A DNA stretch of 64,000 bases. It comes from Roseiarcus sp963835955. Lineage in GTDB: Bacteria > Pseudomonadota > Alphaproteobacteria > Rhizobiales > Beijerinckiaceae. A program made the position numbers and the translations under genes. Below, in pieces: positions 16,830 to 27,438 of this stretch. Each line of letters opens with the position of its first letter. Position 1 is the stretch's first letter. The notes below the pieces were generated by a model that ran no database searches, was not told the DNA's origin, and saw nothing but the letters and a program-made list of their open reading frames with translations. The DNA lies in contig CAWIHZ010000026.1 of NCBI GenBank assembly GCA_963835955.1, positions 62,001 to 126,000 on the forward strand, given 5' to 3'.

Positions 16830-18911
16830 ATGTCAATGACGGCGGCCGCGCCGGCGGCGAACCGCGGCGGCAAGGACATCGCCTTCGCCGTCGGCATCGT
16901 CCTCATCCTCTGCCTGTTTTTTCTGCCGGTGCCGGCGACGATGATCGACTTCGGCCTCGCGCTGTCGATCGCGCTATCGGTGCTGATCCTGATGGTGGCG
17001 CTTTGGATCCAGAAGCCGCTGGAGTTTTCCGCCTTTCCCACGGTGCTGCTGGTCGCGACGATCCTCAAACTCGCCCTCAACATCTCGACGACGCGGCTCA
17101 TCCTCTCGCATGGTGAGCAGGGGCCGACCTCCGCCGGCTACATCATCGGCGGCTTCGCCCAGCTGGTGATGGGCGGCGATTTCGTCATCGGCATCATCGT
17201 GTTCCTGATTCTGGTGACGATCAACTTCCTCGTCATCACCAAGGGCGCGACGCGCATCGCCGAAGTCGGCGCCCGGTTCACCCTCGACGCCATTCCCGGC
17301 AAGCAGATGGCGATCGACGCCGACCTCTCGGCCGGGATGATCGACGAAAAGGTGGCCCAGACGCGCAGGCGCGAACTCGAGGAGGAAAGCGCCTTCTTCG
17401 GTTCGATGGACGGCGCGTCGAAATTCGTGCGCGGCGACGCGATCGCGGGCCTCATCATTCTCGCGGTCAACATCTTCGGCGGCATCGTGATCGGCGTCAC
17501 CCGCCATGCTCTCTCGCTGGCCGCGGCGGCCGACATCTTCACCAAGCTCTCGGTCGGCGAGGGTCTGGTGTCGCAGATTCCGGCCCTCATCATTTCCCTC
17601 GCCGCCGGCCTGCTGGTCGCCAAGGGGGGAACCCGGGGCTCGGCCGACAAGGCTGTCATCGACCAGCTCAGCGGCTATCCCAACGCCCTGTTTCTCGCCG
17701 CACTGCTGATGGCGGTGCTCGGCGTCGTTCCCGGCCTGCCGTTCCTGCCGTTCGCGCTGCTGGGCGGGCTGATGGCGTTCGTCGGCATCGCCATTCCGCG
17801 GCGAATCGCCAGCGACCTCGCCGCCGAGGCGGCGCTTCAGACGGCCAAGGACGAGCGCGCGAAGGCCGAGGCGCGCGCCTCGATCAAGGAGCAGCTGAAG
17901 TCGTTCGAGATCGAACTCAGCCTTAGCAAGGAGCTCAACGCCGCGCTCGTCTCGTCACGCGACGAGATCGCCTCGCGGATCGCCAAGATGCGGCGCAAGT
18001 TCGCCCGCCAATACGGCTTCGTCGTTCCCGAAATCCGTCTCTCCGACGACATCAAGGCGCCGCCGAAAACCTATCAGATCAAGATCCATGGAACCGCGGT
18101 CGCGACCCAGGAGCTGCGGGTCAAGGATTATCTTGTCGTCATCGGCGACGGCGCGCGCCCCAACCTGCCCGGCGACGAAGTGCGCGAGCCGGCCTTCGGC
18201 ATCCGGGCGATCGCGATTCCCGAGGCTTTCGTCAAGGAAGCCAAACGCCAGGGGTTCAAGCCGGTCGATCCGGTTTCGGTCCTGCTGACCCATCTGAGCG
18301 AGGTCATCCACAACAACCTCGCCCAGCTCCTGTCGTACAAGGACATGCGCGCGCTGATGGACCGGATCGAGCCGGAGTACAAGCGCCTGCTCGACGACAT
18401 GTGTCCCTCGCAGATTTCGCAATCCGGCCTGCTGGCGACCCTGAAACTGTTGCTCGCGGAGCGCATCTCGATTCGCAACCTCAACCTGATCCTCGAGGCG
18501 GTGGCGGAGATCGCGCCCCACGCCCGCCGGCCCGAGCAGATCGCCGAGCACGTGCGCATCCGGCTCGCCCAGCAGATCTGCGGCGACCTCACCGACAATG
18601 GCGCGCTCGCGGTGCTGCGGCTCGGCAATCGCTGGGATCTGGCGTTTCACCAGAGCCTCAAGCGCGACGCCAAGGGCGAGGTGGTCGAGTTCGACATCGA
18701 CCCGCGCCTGATGGAGCAATTCGCCGCCGAGGCCTCGACGGCGATCCGCAAGCGCATGGACGAGCATCGCCTGTTCGCGCTCGTCACCACCGCCGAAACG
18801 CGCGCCTACGTGCGCATGATCATCGAACGGATGTTCCCGACCTTGCCGGTGCTGTCGCAGCTCGAAATCGCTCGGGGCTTCGAGATGAAGTCGCTGGGAA
18901 CCATCTCGTGA
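16830..18911 (+). CDS. flhA: Flagellar export gate protein FlhA
   Basis: FlhA is the nonameric ion-channel and substrate-docking subunit of the export gate. The 693-residue protein has eight hydrophobic segments in the first half, the FHIPEP-family signature (RIAEVGARFTLDAIPGKQMA, then IDADLSAGMIDEKVAQTRRR), and a cytoplasmic C-terminal domain with MCPSQISQSGLLATLKLLLA. The length is typical. The start ATG has GAGG six bases upstream. fliR starts at a GTG that overlaps its stop. Confidence 0.97.
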   Translation: MSMTAAAPAANRGGKDIAFAVGIVLILCLFFLPVPATMIDFGLALSIALSVLILMVALWIQKPLEFSAFPTVLLVATILKLALNISTTRLILSHGEQGPTSAGYIIGGFAQLVMGGDFVIGIIVFLILVTINFLVITKGATRIAEVGARFTLDAIPGKQMAIDADLSAGMIDEKVAQTRRRELEEESAFFGSMDGASKFVRGDAIAGLIILAVNIFGGIVIGVTRHALSLAAAADIFTKLSVGEGLVSQIPALIISLAAGLLVAKGGTRGSADKAVIDQLSGYPNALFLAALLMAVLGVVPGLPFLPFALLGGLMAFVGIAIPRRIASDLAAEAALQTAKDERAKAEARASIKEQLKSFEIELSLSKELNAALVSSRDEIASRIAKMRRKFARQYGFVVPEIRLSDDIKAPPKTYQIKIHGTAVATQELRVKDYLVVIGDGARPNLPGDEVREPAFGIRAIAIPEAFVKEAKRQGFKPVDPVSVLLTHLSEVIHNNLAQLLSYKDMRALMDRIEPEYKRLLDDMCPSQISQSGLLATLKLLLAERISIRNLNLILEAVAEIAPHARRPEQIAEHVRIRLAQQICGDLTDNGALAVLRLGNRWDLAFHQSLKRDAKGEVVEFDIDPRLMEQFAAEASTAIRKRMDEHRLFALVTTAETRAYVRMIIERMFPTLPVLSQLEIARGFEMKSLGTIS

Positions 18912-19699
18912 CCGCCCTCATGCTGGAGGCGGTCGCGGCCTCGCCGCAGACTCTCGCGCCGAAAGCGGCGATCGGCGCCTTTGTGCTGTTTTGCCGCATC
19001 GGCGCCTGCCTGATGCTGGCGCCGGGCTTCTCGAACAGTCAGATTCCCGCGCAGATCCGCCTGTTTGTCGCGCTGGCGGTGACCCTCTCGCTGACGCCGC
19101 TGCTGTTGGCGAAAATCCCCGGCGCCGCGCTCGGCGACGATCCGATCCTGACCTTCAAGACGATCGCCGTCGAATCGCTGGTGGGCGGGATGATCGGAAT
19201 CCTCGCCCGCATCTTCTATCTCGCGCTCGAAACCCTGGCCACGGGCGCCGCGCAGATGCTCGGATTCGCGAGCCCGTTCGGCTATCAGCTCGAGGCGACC
19301 GAGACCCTGCCGCCTCTGGCGACGCTGATCTCGCTTGCGGCTCTGGCGCTGCTGTTCGCCGCCGACCTGCACTGGGAGCTCCTGCGCGGGCTCGTCGCCT
19401 CTTACGACGTCGTGCCAGTCGGCGCGGATTTCAACGCCCAACTGGCGCTGCGAGAGGTCGCCGACGCGCTCGCCGAATCGTTCCGGCTGGCGCTGAGGAT
19501 CGCATCGCCCTTTGTGATCTATGCCTTGGTCGTCAACCTGGCGCTGGCGCTCGTCAACCGGCTGACGCCGCAGGTGCAGGTCTTCTTTGTCGCGACGCCG
19601 TTCGTGGCGGCGGGCGGGCTCATGCTGCTCTACTTCACCATCCAGCCGGCGATCGAAGCGTTCCTGATCGGCTTTAGCGCTTGGCTCCGCTTGGGATAA
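18908..19699 (+). CDS. fliR: Flagellar export gate protein FliR
   Basis: FliR joins FliP and FliQ in the export channel. The frame is open far upstream over flhA. I chose the GTG at 18908 that overlaps the flhA stop (GTGA), giving 263 residues. An ATG at 18920 is an alternative. Six hydrophobic segments are visible. The family motifs GAFVLFCRIGACLMLAPGFS, AQMLGFASPFGYQLEATETL and LTPQVQVFFVATPFVAAGGL are present. The order flhA-fliR-fliJ-like is as in other rhizobia. Confidence 0.95.
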   Translation: MTALMLEAVAASPQTLAPKAAIGAFVLFCRIGACLMLAPGFSNSQIPAQIRLFVALAVTLSLTPLLLAKIPGAALGDDPILTFKTIAVESLVGGMIGILARIFYLALETLATGAAQMLGFASPFGYQLEATETLPPLATLISLAALALLFAADLHWELLRGLVASYDVVPVGADFNAQLALREVADALAESFRLALRIASPFVIYALVVNLALALVNRLTPQVQVFFVATPFVAAGGLMLLYFTIQPAIEAFLIGFSAWLRLG

Positions 19700-19702
19700 G
19701 AC

Positions 19703-20101
19703 ATGAAAAAGCGCCTCGACGCCCTGACCCGGATCGGCAAGCTGCAGGGACGAATGCACGATCTCGGCCGTTCGCGCCTTTCTGCGATCGAACGCCAGCA
19801 GGCGGAGCTGAGCGAGGATCTGCGGGCGGTGTTCGAGGCGCTTGAGACCGGCGAACTCGCCTATGGCGCGCAGGCCAAACTGAGCCTGCGTCACATTCGC
19901 GCGCTGCAGAACCGTCTCGATTCGCTCGCCGGGGAATCCGAGCTTGCGCGCCGCAAGGCGCAAGCCCACGGTATCCGCTCCAAACTGGCGGACCAGGCGC
20001 TCGAGTCCGCCACCGCCCGCTACCGCGACGACAAGGAACGCAAGGAGCTCGCCGAACTGGTCGAGCGGGCGATCCTGCGGCGCATCGCAAGCTCGACGTA
20101 A
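19703..20101 (+). CDS. fliJ: FliJ-like coiled-coil flagellar protein
   Basis: The 132-residue product is rich in Lys, Arg, Glu, Leu and Ala and is predicted to be two long helices, as in FliJ, the export-ATPase stalk and chaperone escort. Typical pieces are MKKRLDALTRIGKLQGRMHD and YRDDKERKELAELVERAILR. FliJ proteins diverge strongly, so the assignment rests on size, helical character and the position right after fliR, three bases downstream. A general small coiled-coil flagellar protein is the alternative. Confidence 0.65.
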   Translation: MKKRLDALTRIGKLQGRMHDLGRSRLSAIERQQAELSEDLRAVFEALETGELAYGAQAKLSLRHIRALQNRLDSLAGESELARRKAQAHGIRSKLADQALESATARYRDDKERKELAELVERAILRRIASST

Positions 20102-20147
20102 GGCTCCGGGCGGACCCTGTCGACAAAATCTCTTCGCGGTGGCGCCG

Positions 20148-20726
20148 ATGGCTTTCGATCCTCGTTCCGACGTCGTTCTGGAGGTGTTGAACGCGGCCGA
20201 CCCGTCGCGCGCCGACCTCGCGGCTCAGCGCCTCAACGCGCTCGCGGCCTCGGGCCCGCAGTCGGGAGATTTCGCGTCCGATCTGGACAAGGCGGCCCGG
20301 TCGGGCCCCTTCCCGGTCCAGGGCCTTGCGAACGCGCGCGCGCGCCTCGCCCAGACGGCGGTCGGACCCGACAAGGCCGCGCGGGCGAAGCTCGATTTCG
20401 AGGCGATGATGCTCAATTCCTTCGTCGGCGAAATGCTTCCGAAGAACGCCGGCAGCGTGTTCGGCCAGGGCATGGCGGGCGACATGTGGCGATCGATGCT
20501 CTCGGAACAGGTTGCGCGCCAGATCGCCAAGTCGGGCGCGCTCGGCCTGGGCAAGCGCCTGTTCGCGACCCACGAATTTGCGCCGCGCGACTGGTCCGCC
20601 CATCCGCACCAGGCGGCCGAGGCCGCGAGCGAGGCCGCCCAGATGAGCGCCAACGCGCTGTCGGCGCCCAGCGCCGCGAATTACGAGAACGGCGCCGTGC
20701 TCTTCGCCGCGCGCAAGCGCTCGTGA
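20148..20726 (+). CDS. flgJ: Rod-binding FlgJ-like (CheL-type) protein
   Basis: The 192-residue product contains the rod-binding domain of the FlgJ N-terminus (about residues 80-130: KLDFEAMMLNSFVGEMLPKN, VFGQGMAGDMWRSMLSEQVA, QIAKSGALGLGK). It has no C-terminal muramidase domain, which is the usual alphaproteobacterial form. In such species a separate lytic transglycosylase opens the wall; one is present at 29.1 kb. The ATG at 20148 was chosen. The frame runs upstream over the fliJ-like gene but those residues look like noise. Confidence 0.85.
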   Translation: MAFDPRSDVVLEVLNAADPSRADLAAQRLNALAASGPQSGDFASDLDKAARSGPFPVQGLANARARLAQTAVGPDKAARAKLDFEAMMLNSFVGEMLPKNAGSVFGQGMAGDMWRSMLSEQVARQIAKSGALGLGKRLFATHEFAPRDWSAHPHQAAEAASEAAQMSANALSAPSAANYENGAVLFAARKRS

Positions 20727-21127
20727 GCCCTGCCGACCGCCGTCCCGCGCCGGCGTCGAGCGCCGCCGCGCCCGCGGCTCTGGCCGTGGCGCTGTCGATC
20801 ATCGAGCGCCTCCGCCGGACCGTCGAGGCCGAAAACAACGACATCGCGCGCGGCGGGCCTGTCCCCTACGAAGCCTACAGTCTGCGCAAGAACCAAGGGC
20901 TGCTGGAGCTCAATCGCCTGATTCCCGCGCTCGAACGGGCGACGCTGAGCGGCCCCTTGCGTGACGCGCTAGCCGATCTCGCCGCCAAGCTCGAAATCAA
21001 CCTCGATGTGCTCGGGGTCCAGCTGAAGGCGTCCGCCGCGGTCGCCGACATCATCGCCCACGCCATTCGAGACGGCCAGTCGGATGGAACCTACACCGCG
21101 CTCGCCTGGAAACGCGCCAGAGAATGA
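20723..21127 (+). CDS. flgN: FlgN-like flagellar chaperone
   Basis: The 134-residue helical product begins at a GTG that overlaps the stop of the FlgJ-like gene. It has the pattern of FlgN-type chaperones for FlgK/FlgL: a first helix with LSIIERLRRTVEAENNDIAR, a Tyr-containing turn and a second helix with KNQGLLELNRLIPALERATL, and a third with AKLEINLDVLGVQLKASAAV. It is co-directional with and overlaps the next gene. Confidence 0.7.
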   Translation: MSPADRRPAPASSAAAPAALAVALSIIERLRRTVEAENNDIARGGPVPYEAYSLRKNQGLLELNRLIPALERATLSGPLRDALADLAAKLEINLDVLGVQLKASAAVADIIAHAIRDGQSDGTYTALAWKRARE

Positions 21128-21579
21128 TCAAGGCGATCGTCATCGGGCTCCTGGCGTCGACGGCGACGATAACCGCCGAAATGGGAACTCGCCAGGTCGT
21201 CGCCTTTTTCGCGGCGCGATCGACGGCGACGCTCGCCAAGGCGAGCGAATCGCGCAAGACCCACGAGATCAATGTCCCGCGCATCAAGGACGGGGCGGTC
21301 GCGGGTTACGTCGTGATGCTGCTGAACTATTCGGTCGATCTCAACGCGCTCAAGTCGGCCACGATGGCGCCTGACGCGATTCTGGTCGACGAGGCCTTTC
21401 GCTATGTTTACGGCGACGACACGATCGACTTCGACCATCTCGACCGTTTCGACATCGCCAAGATGAGCCGGGCGCTGATTCGCGCGGTCAACGCGAAGGT
21501 GAAGAGCAACGTCCTCGTCGACGTCGGCGTGCAGGAATTCACCTACGCCCCGATCAGCGAAACGCTCGCGCGGCCGTGA
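21124..21579 (+). CDS. Conserved-looking hypothetical flagellar-cluster protein, membrane-anchored
   Basis: The 151-residue product starts with a hydrophobic segment (MIKAIVIGLLASTATITAEM) that is a signal peptide or anchor. The rest reads like a small periplasmic beta/alpha domain (VAGYVVMLLNYSVDLNALKS, then LVDEAFRYVYGDDTIDFDHL) with a FliL-like overall design: anchor plus a domain ending in a strand (VDVGVQEFTY). I cannot assign it to FliL with confidence. Its ATG overlaps the stop of the FlgN-like gene (ATGA), so it is part of the flagellar operon and is its last gene. Confidence 0.75.
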   Translation: MIKAIVIGLLASTATITAEMGTRQVVAFFAARSTATLAKASESRKTHEINVPRIKDGAVAGYVVMLLNYSVDLNALKSATMAPDAILVDEAFRYVYGDDTIDFDHLDRFDIAKMSRALIRAVNAKVKSNVLVDVGVQEFTYAPISETLARP

Positions 21580-21648
21580 CGCTGTTTCAGCGCCGGATTG
21601 TTGAGCCTGGCGCCGAACGGCGCCGATCGGCAAGCGGGCGCCGAACCG

Positions 21649-22482
21649 TCATCTCTTCCGGGGGGACGGCGCCGCCTGTTCGCGCGTTCTCAAGAATTCT
21701 CGCACGTCGTTGATCGAGTCGCGCAGCAGCTCCGTCATTCGCTCCTTCGCGAGCTCGGGAGCGCCGTCGCGAATCGCGTCGAGAATCGCGCCGTGCTGAT
21801 GCAGACGCGCGTCCTGGATGCGCGACGCGCCCTCCCAACTCAATTCGAAGGTGCATTCCAGCGACGTGCGAATGAGGCCGCCGAGCGCGGTCAGAAAATG
21901 ATTGCCCGTAGCCTCGAGGATTCCCATATGGAAGTCGAGATCGGCCTTGATCAAATCGCCGGCCCCGTCCTTGAATCGGTCCATCCGGCTGTACGCCTCG
22001 GCGATCCGGTCGATGGTGGCTCGCGAGCGCGACGTCGCCGCCAGAGCCGCGGCCGCCGGCTCCACCATCTGCCGGAGGACGAAAAGCTCGGCGACGAAGC
22101 TTTCCGTCGGAGTCAACTCCAGATGCCATGAGAGCACCTCGGGATCGAGCATGTTCCAATCGGCCTTGGGGCGGACCCGCGTACCGACTTTCGGTCGGGC
22201 GAAAATCAGCGCTTTGGCGGTCAACACGCTGTAGGCCTCTCGGAGCGCCGTGCGCGAGATCGCATAGCGCGCGCACATGTCGAGCGCGTTGGGCAGCAGC
22301 GACTCCGGCGGATAAATCCCGGCAACGATCTCGCGGCCCAGCCTGCCGGCGAGCGTGGTGCGGATATTGCGCTCGAATGTCGACGCGCCTTCGAGGCGCG
22401 CCGGACGCTCGACGCCCGGGCCCCCGAATGGGGGCGGCGGGCGGCGCTTGACCGGTGTCGAACGTTTGGAGAGGGGCGCCAT
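21649..22482 (-). CDS. GntR-family (FadR/FCD) transcriptional regulator
   Basis: The 277-residue protein has an N-terminal winged helix (about residues 40-105, with GREIVAGIYPPESLLPNALD and MCARYAISRTALREAYSVLT) and a C-terminal all-helical FCD ligand-binding domain with LRQMVEPAAAALAATSRSRA and DLDFHMGILEATGNHFLTAL, whose Asp and His residues usually bind a metal. It lies 15 bases after the last permease gene of the sugar ABC transporter on the same strand. It is therefore probably the last gene and the local repressor of that operon, responding to the sugar or a derived acid. Confidence 0.92.
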   Translation of the reverse strand: MAPLSKRSTPVKRRPPPPFGGPGVERPARLEGASTFERNIRTTLAGRLGREIVAGIYPPESLLPNALDMCARYAISRTALREAYSVLTAKALIFARPKVGTRVRPKADWNMLDPEVLSWHLELTPTESFVAELFVLRQMVEPAAAALAATSRSRATIDRIAEAYSRMDRFKDGAGDLIKADLDFHMGILEATGNHFLTALGGLIRTSLECTFELSWEGASRIQDARLHQHGAILDAIRDGAPELAKERMTELLRDSINDVREFLRTREQAAPSPRKR

Positions 22483-22497
22483 GGAAACCGAGCAAAC

Positions 22498-23460
22498 CTA
22501 GGCGACGCGTCGCAGCTTGAAGGACCCGAGCAGCGACCGCTGCATCACGATGAAGAGGAAGAGCAGAACGCCGCCGCTGATCATGATCCACGCTCCGTTC
22601 AGCGAACCATTGAAGTTGATGAGCGTGGCGATCAAGCCCAGAATCATGCCGCCGAACAACGTGCCCGCCACCAAGCCTACGCCGCCCGTCAACAGAGTGC
22701 CGCCGAGGACGACGGATGCGATGGCGGTGAGCTCGTTCCCCGTGCCCGCGAGCGGATAGCCCGAAGAGGTGTAGAGAGCATAAATCACGCCACCGAGCGC
22801 GCTGTAGAAGCCGCCGAGCGCGTAGATTTCGACCGTCGTGCGGCGCATCGGGACGCCCATGAGAGCCGCCGAGGCGCGATCGCCGCCTATGGCGTAAACG
22901 TTGGCGCCGAACCGGGTGAAGTGCGCGATGACGATGGCGACGGCAAGCGAGACCAGCATGACGATCGCGGAGCTGCGCAGCATGCCGTCACCCGGCAGGG
23001 GTATGCTCGCCGCCGCGAAGGAGTCGACGAACGGATTGCGGATCGGCACGGAATCGAGATTGATCATGAAGCAACTGCCGCGCAGCAGGAACAGCCCGGC
23101 CAGCGTGACGATGAACGGCTGAATTTCGCAGAAGTCGATGATGAGGCCTTGCAACGCGCCGAAAGCCAGGCCGAAACACAGCATCATCCCGCCGGAGGCG
23201 AGCGGATGCCAACCGACGACGTCGAGATTCGCCATGACGACGCCGACGAAACCGATCATGGAGCCGATCGACAGATCAATTCCGCCGGAAATAATTACGA
23301 AGGTGGTGCCGATAGCGGCGATAATGATGAAGGCGTTGTCGGCAAGAATGTCACCGAGGACGAGAGTCGAGAAGAAGTTGTTATAAAGCAAGCCGCCGGT
23401 GATGAACAAAGCCGAGAAGACGGCGATCGTCGCAAGGAGCGGCAAATAATTCTCGTTCAT
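22498..23460 (-). CDS. yjfF: YjfF-like sugar ABC transporter permease
   Basis: The 320-residue inner-membrane permease begins MNENYLPLLATIAVFSALFI and has about eight to ten hydrophobic segments. The family signature of ribose/galactofuranose permeases is present (FIIIAAIGTTFVIISGGIDL and SIGSMIGFVGV). Its ATG overlaps the stop of the upstream permease gene (ATGA). Two different permease subunits with one fused double ATPase is the architecture of the E. coli galactofuranose importer YtfQ-YtfR-YtfT-YjfF. Confidence 0.9.
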   Translation of the reverse strand: MNENYLPLLATIAVFSALFITGGLLYNNFFSTLVLGDILADNAFIIIAAIGTTFVIISGGIDLSIGSMIGFVGVVMANLDVVGWHPLASGGMMLCFGLAFGALQGLIIDFCEIQPFIVTLAGLFLLRGSCFMINLDSVPIRNPFVDSFAAASIPLPGDGMLRSSAIVMLVSLAVAIVIAHFTRFGANVYAIGGDRASAALMGVPMRRTTVEIYALGGFYSALGGVIYALYTSSGYPLAGTGNELTAIASVVLGGTLLTGGVGLVAGTLFGGMILGLIATLINFNGSLNGAWIMISGGVLLFLFIVMQRSLLGSFKLRRVA

Positions 23461-24499
23461 CACTTCCTCGACGCAAATACGGTGAACAGGGCGCTGCGGA
23501 GATTGTTGGATTGCAAAAGAAGCACTACGATGACCACGACCGCCTTGACCACCAGGTTGTACTCCGGCGGCAGACCGCTGGTGAGAATCGACGTCGTCAG
23601 CGCCTGAATGACCAGCGCCCCGAGAACCGTCATGCCGAGGTATATGCGGCCCCCGGACAGCGAACCGCCGCCGATGACGACGGCCAGGATGGCGTCGAGT
23701 TCGATGTAGAGGCCGACGCTCACGGGGTCGGAGGTATGCGTGTCGGCGGTGAGCACGACGCCCGCCCATGCCGCGCAAAACGCGCTGATGAGATAGGCCG
23801 CATATTTGATCAGACGCGCGTTGATTCCGGCGAGATCCGCCGCAGCCGAGTTGCCGCCCACGGATTCGAGGAACAGGCCCAGCGCCGTGCGGCGGATCAG
23901 CAGCCAAAGCGCGCAGAAGATCGCGGCGAACAGGATGAGCCGGGTGGGAACGAGGCCGATATGCCCGACGCTGAGCCCTTGAAGCAGCGGGCTCTTGAAG
24001 CTCGGATTGGTCCCGCCATAGAGCAGGTTGATCATGAGACCGATGCCCCGGCCGGAGACCATCAGGATCAAGGTCGCGATGATGGGCTGGATGTCGAGGA
24101 TCGCCACCAGAAACCCGTTCCATAGGCCGCACAGAAGGCCCGTCCCGAGCGCGAGCATCAGGATGACGAAATGGGGATCGCCAGCGTGAATCCGCCACGC
24201 GATCACGGCGCCGCAAATGGAAATGATCGAACCGACCGAGAGATCAATTCCCTTCGTCCCGATGACGACCGCCATCCCAAGGGCGACAAGCGCCGTCGGC
24301 ACGGCGCGGTACAGAATGTCGATCAGGTTGCCGAACAGGCGGCCCTCGACAACACGGATCTGAAAGAATCCGGGCGATACGAAACCGTCGATGACGAAGA
24401 TGAGCGCGAGCGCGAGCAGCGGCCAGACCGCGCGGTGTCGCGCGAGCGCGCGCAGTCGCGAATGCGCAGACGCATCCGCTTCGATGTTCCCGGAGTGCT

Positions 24500-24503
<4 letters not shown>
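23460..24503 (-). CDS. ytfT: YtfT-like sugar ABC transporter permease
   Basis: The 347-residue permease starts at a GTG (24503) overlapping the stop of the ATPase gene. It has a cytoplasmic N-terminal stretch of about 30 residues, then the hydrophobic core with TALVALGMAVVIGTKGIDLS and VGSIISICGAVIAWR, and LDAILAVVIGGGSLSGGRIY near the C-terminus. The frame is open upstream to 24908, but that part overlaps the ATPase and has no ribosome site. It pairs with the YjfF-like subunit. Confidence 0.9.
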
Positions 24504-26011
<1,508 letters not shown>

Positions 26012-26141
26012 GCGCGCCGCCTCCGGGTCATGCCAGAGATATCCCCAGGCGTGGCGCTCGCACAAGCGCCACGCCCGCGATTGTCGCGGCGTCTCGCACT
26101 TACGCGAGACGCAGCTCCAATTTCGATCGCTCAGGCCCGGA

Positions 26142-27074
26142 TCAGTTGCCCGGCGTCGCCGCCCTATGCAGATCGGACGGGATGACCACCCACTTCGGCA
26201 ACTGCTCCTTCGGGTCCTTCAGATAGCCGAGCACCACGGGGTAGATGTACTTTCCGATCGCCGAGCGAAGCTCGACGGAGGCGTTGGAGTCGCCGGCCGC
26301 AAGCGCTTCCTTCATGGCCGGAACATAGTCGACCGACACCATCAGGAAGTCCTTCCCGGGCTTCAATCCGGCTTCCTTCATCGCCTGGATCGCGCCGAGC
26401 TGCATGTTGTCGTTATGCGCGAACACGGCGCAGATGCCCTTGAGGTTGTCGGTCGACTTGATGAAGGCCTCCATCACCTGCTTTCCGCCGTCCGTGGTGA
26501 AATTGCCGCTCTGCGTCTTGACGATCTTCATGTTCGGAAAGTTCGAGATGATGGCCTCGAAGCCCTTCTTGCGCTCGATCGCGGGCGCCGAGCCGACCGT
26601 GCCCTGCAACTCGACGATTTTACAATTTCCCACACTCGCCTGGGCGAGCCACGCGCCGGCGAGCCGCCCCTCAAGATTGAAGTCGGCCGAGATGCGGGTG
26701 ACGAACAGCGACTTGTCGGCGACGTCGACGTCGCGGTCGGCCAGGAAAACAGGGATGCCCGCCTTCTTCGCCTCGGCGAGCACCTGGTCCCAGCCGGTGA
26801 CGACCACCGGCGCGATGATGATCGCGTCGACCTTCTGGGCGATGAACGCCCTGACCGCCTTCAGTTGTTCCTCCTCCTTGCCCTGGGCGTCGGCGAATTT
26901 GAGGGTGATTCCCTCCTTCTTCGCCTCTGCCTGCATGTCCTTGGAAAAGGCCGGACGCCAATCCCCCTCGTCGCCGACCTGCGAGAAGCCGATGGTCACC
27001 GCAAAGCTCGGCGCCGCAGCAAACGCCAGCGTCGCGCCCACTGCCGCGGCGCCCAACCATTTCTTAAGATGCAT
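26142..27074 (-). CDS. ytfQ: YtfQ-like periplasmic sugar-binding protein
   Basis: The 310-residue protein has a signal peptide (ends AAPSFAVTIGF) and is strongly similar, from memory, to E. coli YtfQ over the N-terminal domain: IGFSQVGDEGDWRPAFSKDM, IIAPVVVTGWDQVLAEAKKA, IPVFLADRDVDVADKSLFVT and IVELQGTVGSAPAIERKKGF. YtfQ binds galactofuranose and also related hexoses, so uptake of galactofuranose or a related sugar is the likely role. It is the first gene of the operon, with the promoter in the AT-richer DNA at 27.08-27.2 kb. Confidence 0.93.
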   Translation of the reverse strand: MHLKKWLGAAAVGATLAFAAAPSFAVTIGFSQVGDEGDWRPAFSKDMQAEAKKEGITLKFADAQGKEEEQLKAVRAFIAQKVDAIIIAPVVVTGWDQVLAEAKKAGIPVFLADRDVDVADKSLFVTRISADFNLEGRLAGAWLAQASVGNCKIVELQGTVGSAPAIERKKGFEAIISNFPNMKIVKTQSGNFTTDGGKQVMEAFIKSTDNLKGICAVFAHNDNMQLGAIQAMKEAGLKPGKDFLMVSVDYVPAMKEALAAGDSNASVELRSAIGKYIYPVVLGYLKDPKEQLPKWVVIPSDLHRAATPGN

Positions 27075-27172
27075 GTCTTCCTCCCATTGCGATTACGACA
27101 TTTCTTGGAGCGCCCGCCACCAGGCGCGGCGCCTAGTCTCAGCGCCGCCTTTCGCCTTACATGTTCGGAACC

Positions 27173-27196
27173 CCAATAGTAATACAATAATACCAA
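27173..27196. promoter_or_regulatory. AT-rich direct repeat, candidate operator of the ytfQ operon
   Basis: Two related halves, CCAATAGTAATA and CAATAATACCAA, form a 24-base AT-rich block in otherwise GC-rich DNA, about 100 bases upstream of the ytfQ start. This is where the FCD-type regulator at the end of the operon would be expected to bind. It is not a clean palindrome, so the call is weak. Confidence 0.25.
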
Positions 27197-27436
27197 ATGC
27201 GAGCGCGCGTCAACGTGCTGAGCCGCGCCGAAACGCGGGCGTCCGATGCCGATTATGCGCTGTCGCGAAACTTGCGCGCTTTGAGAGGGACGCTCTTCCG
27301 TCAGAGCGGCGGCGGCCCCTCCATGCGCCGGAAGGTCATAGACCCGATCGACTGTCGCGATAGGAAGCTCTCGGCCCTCTTCAAATCGAAAAACATTGGA
27401 GGGCGGCGGGAGCGACCCCGCCATTGCGCGAAATCT
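27197..27436. other. Intergenic stretch between the sugar transporter and the phosphorylase-like gene
   Basis: Together with 27075-27172 this leaves about 360 bases between the ytfQ start and the end of the phosphorylase-like gene. Apart from the candidate operator, I see no gene or terminator that I can support. Confidence 0.4.
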
Positions 27437-27438
27437 CC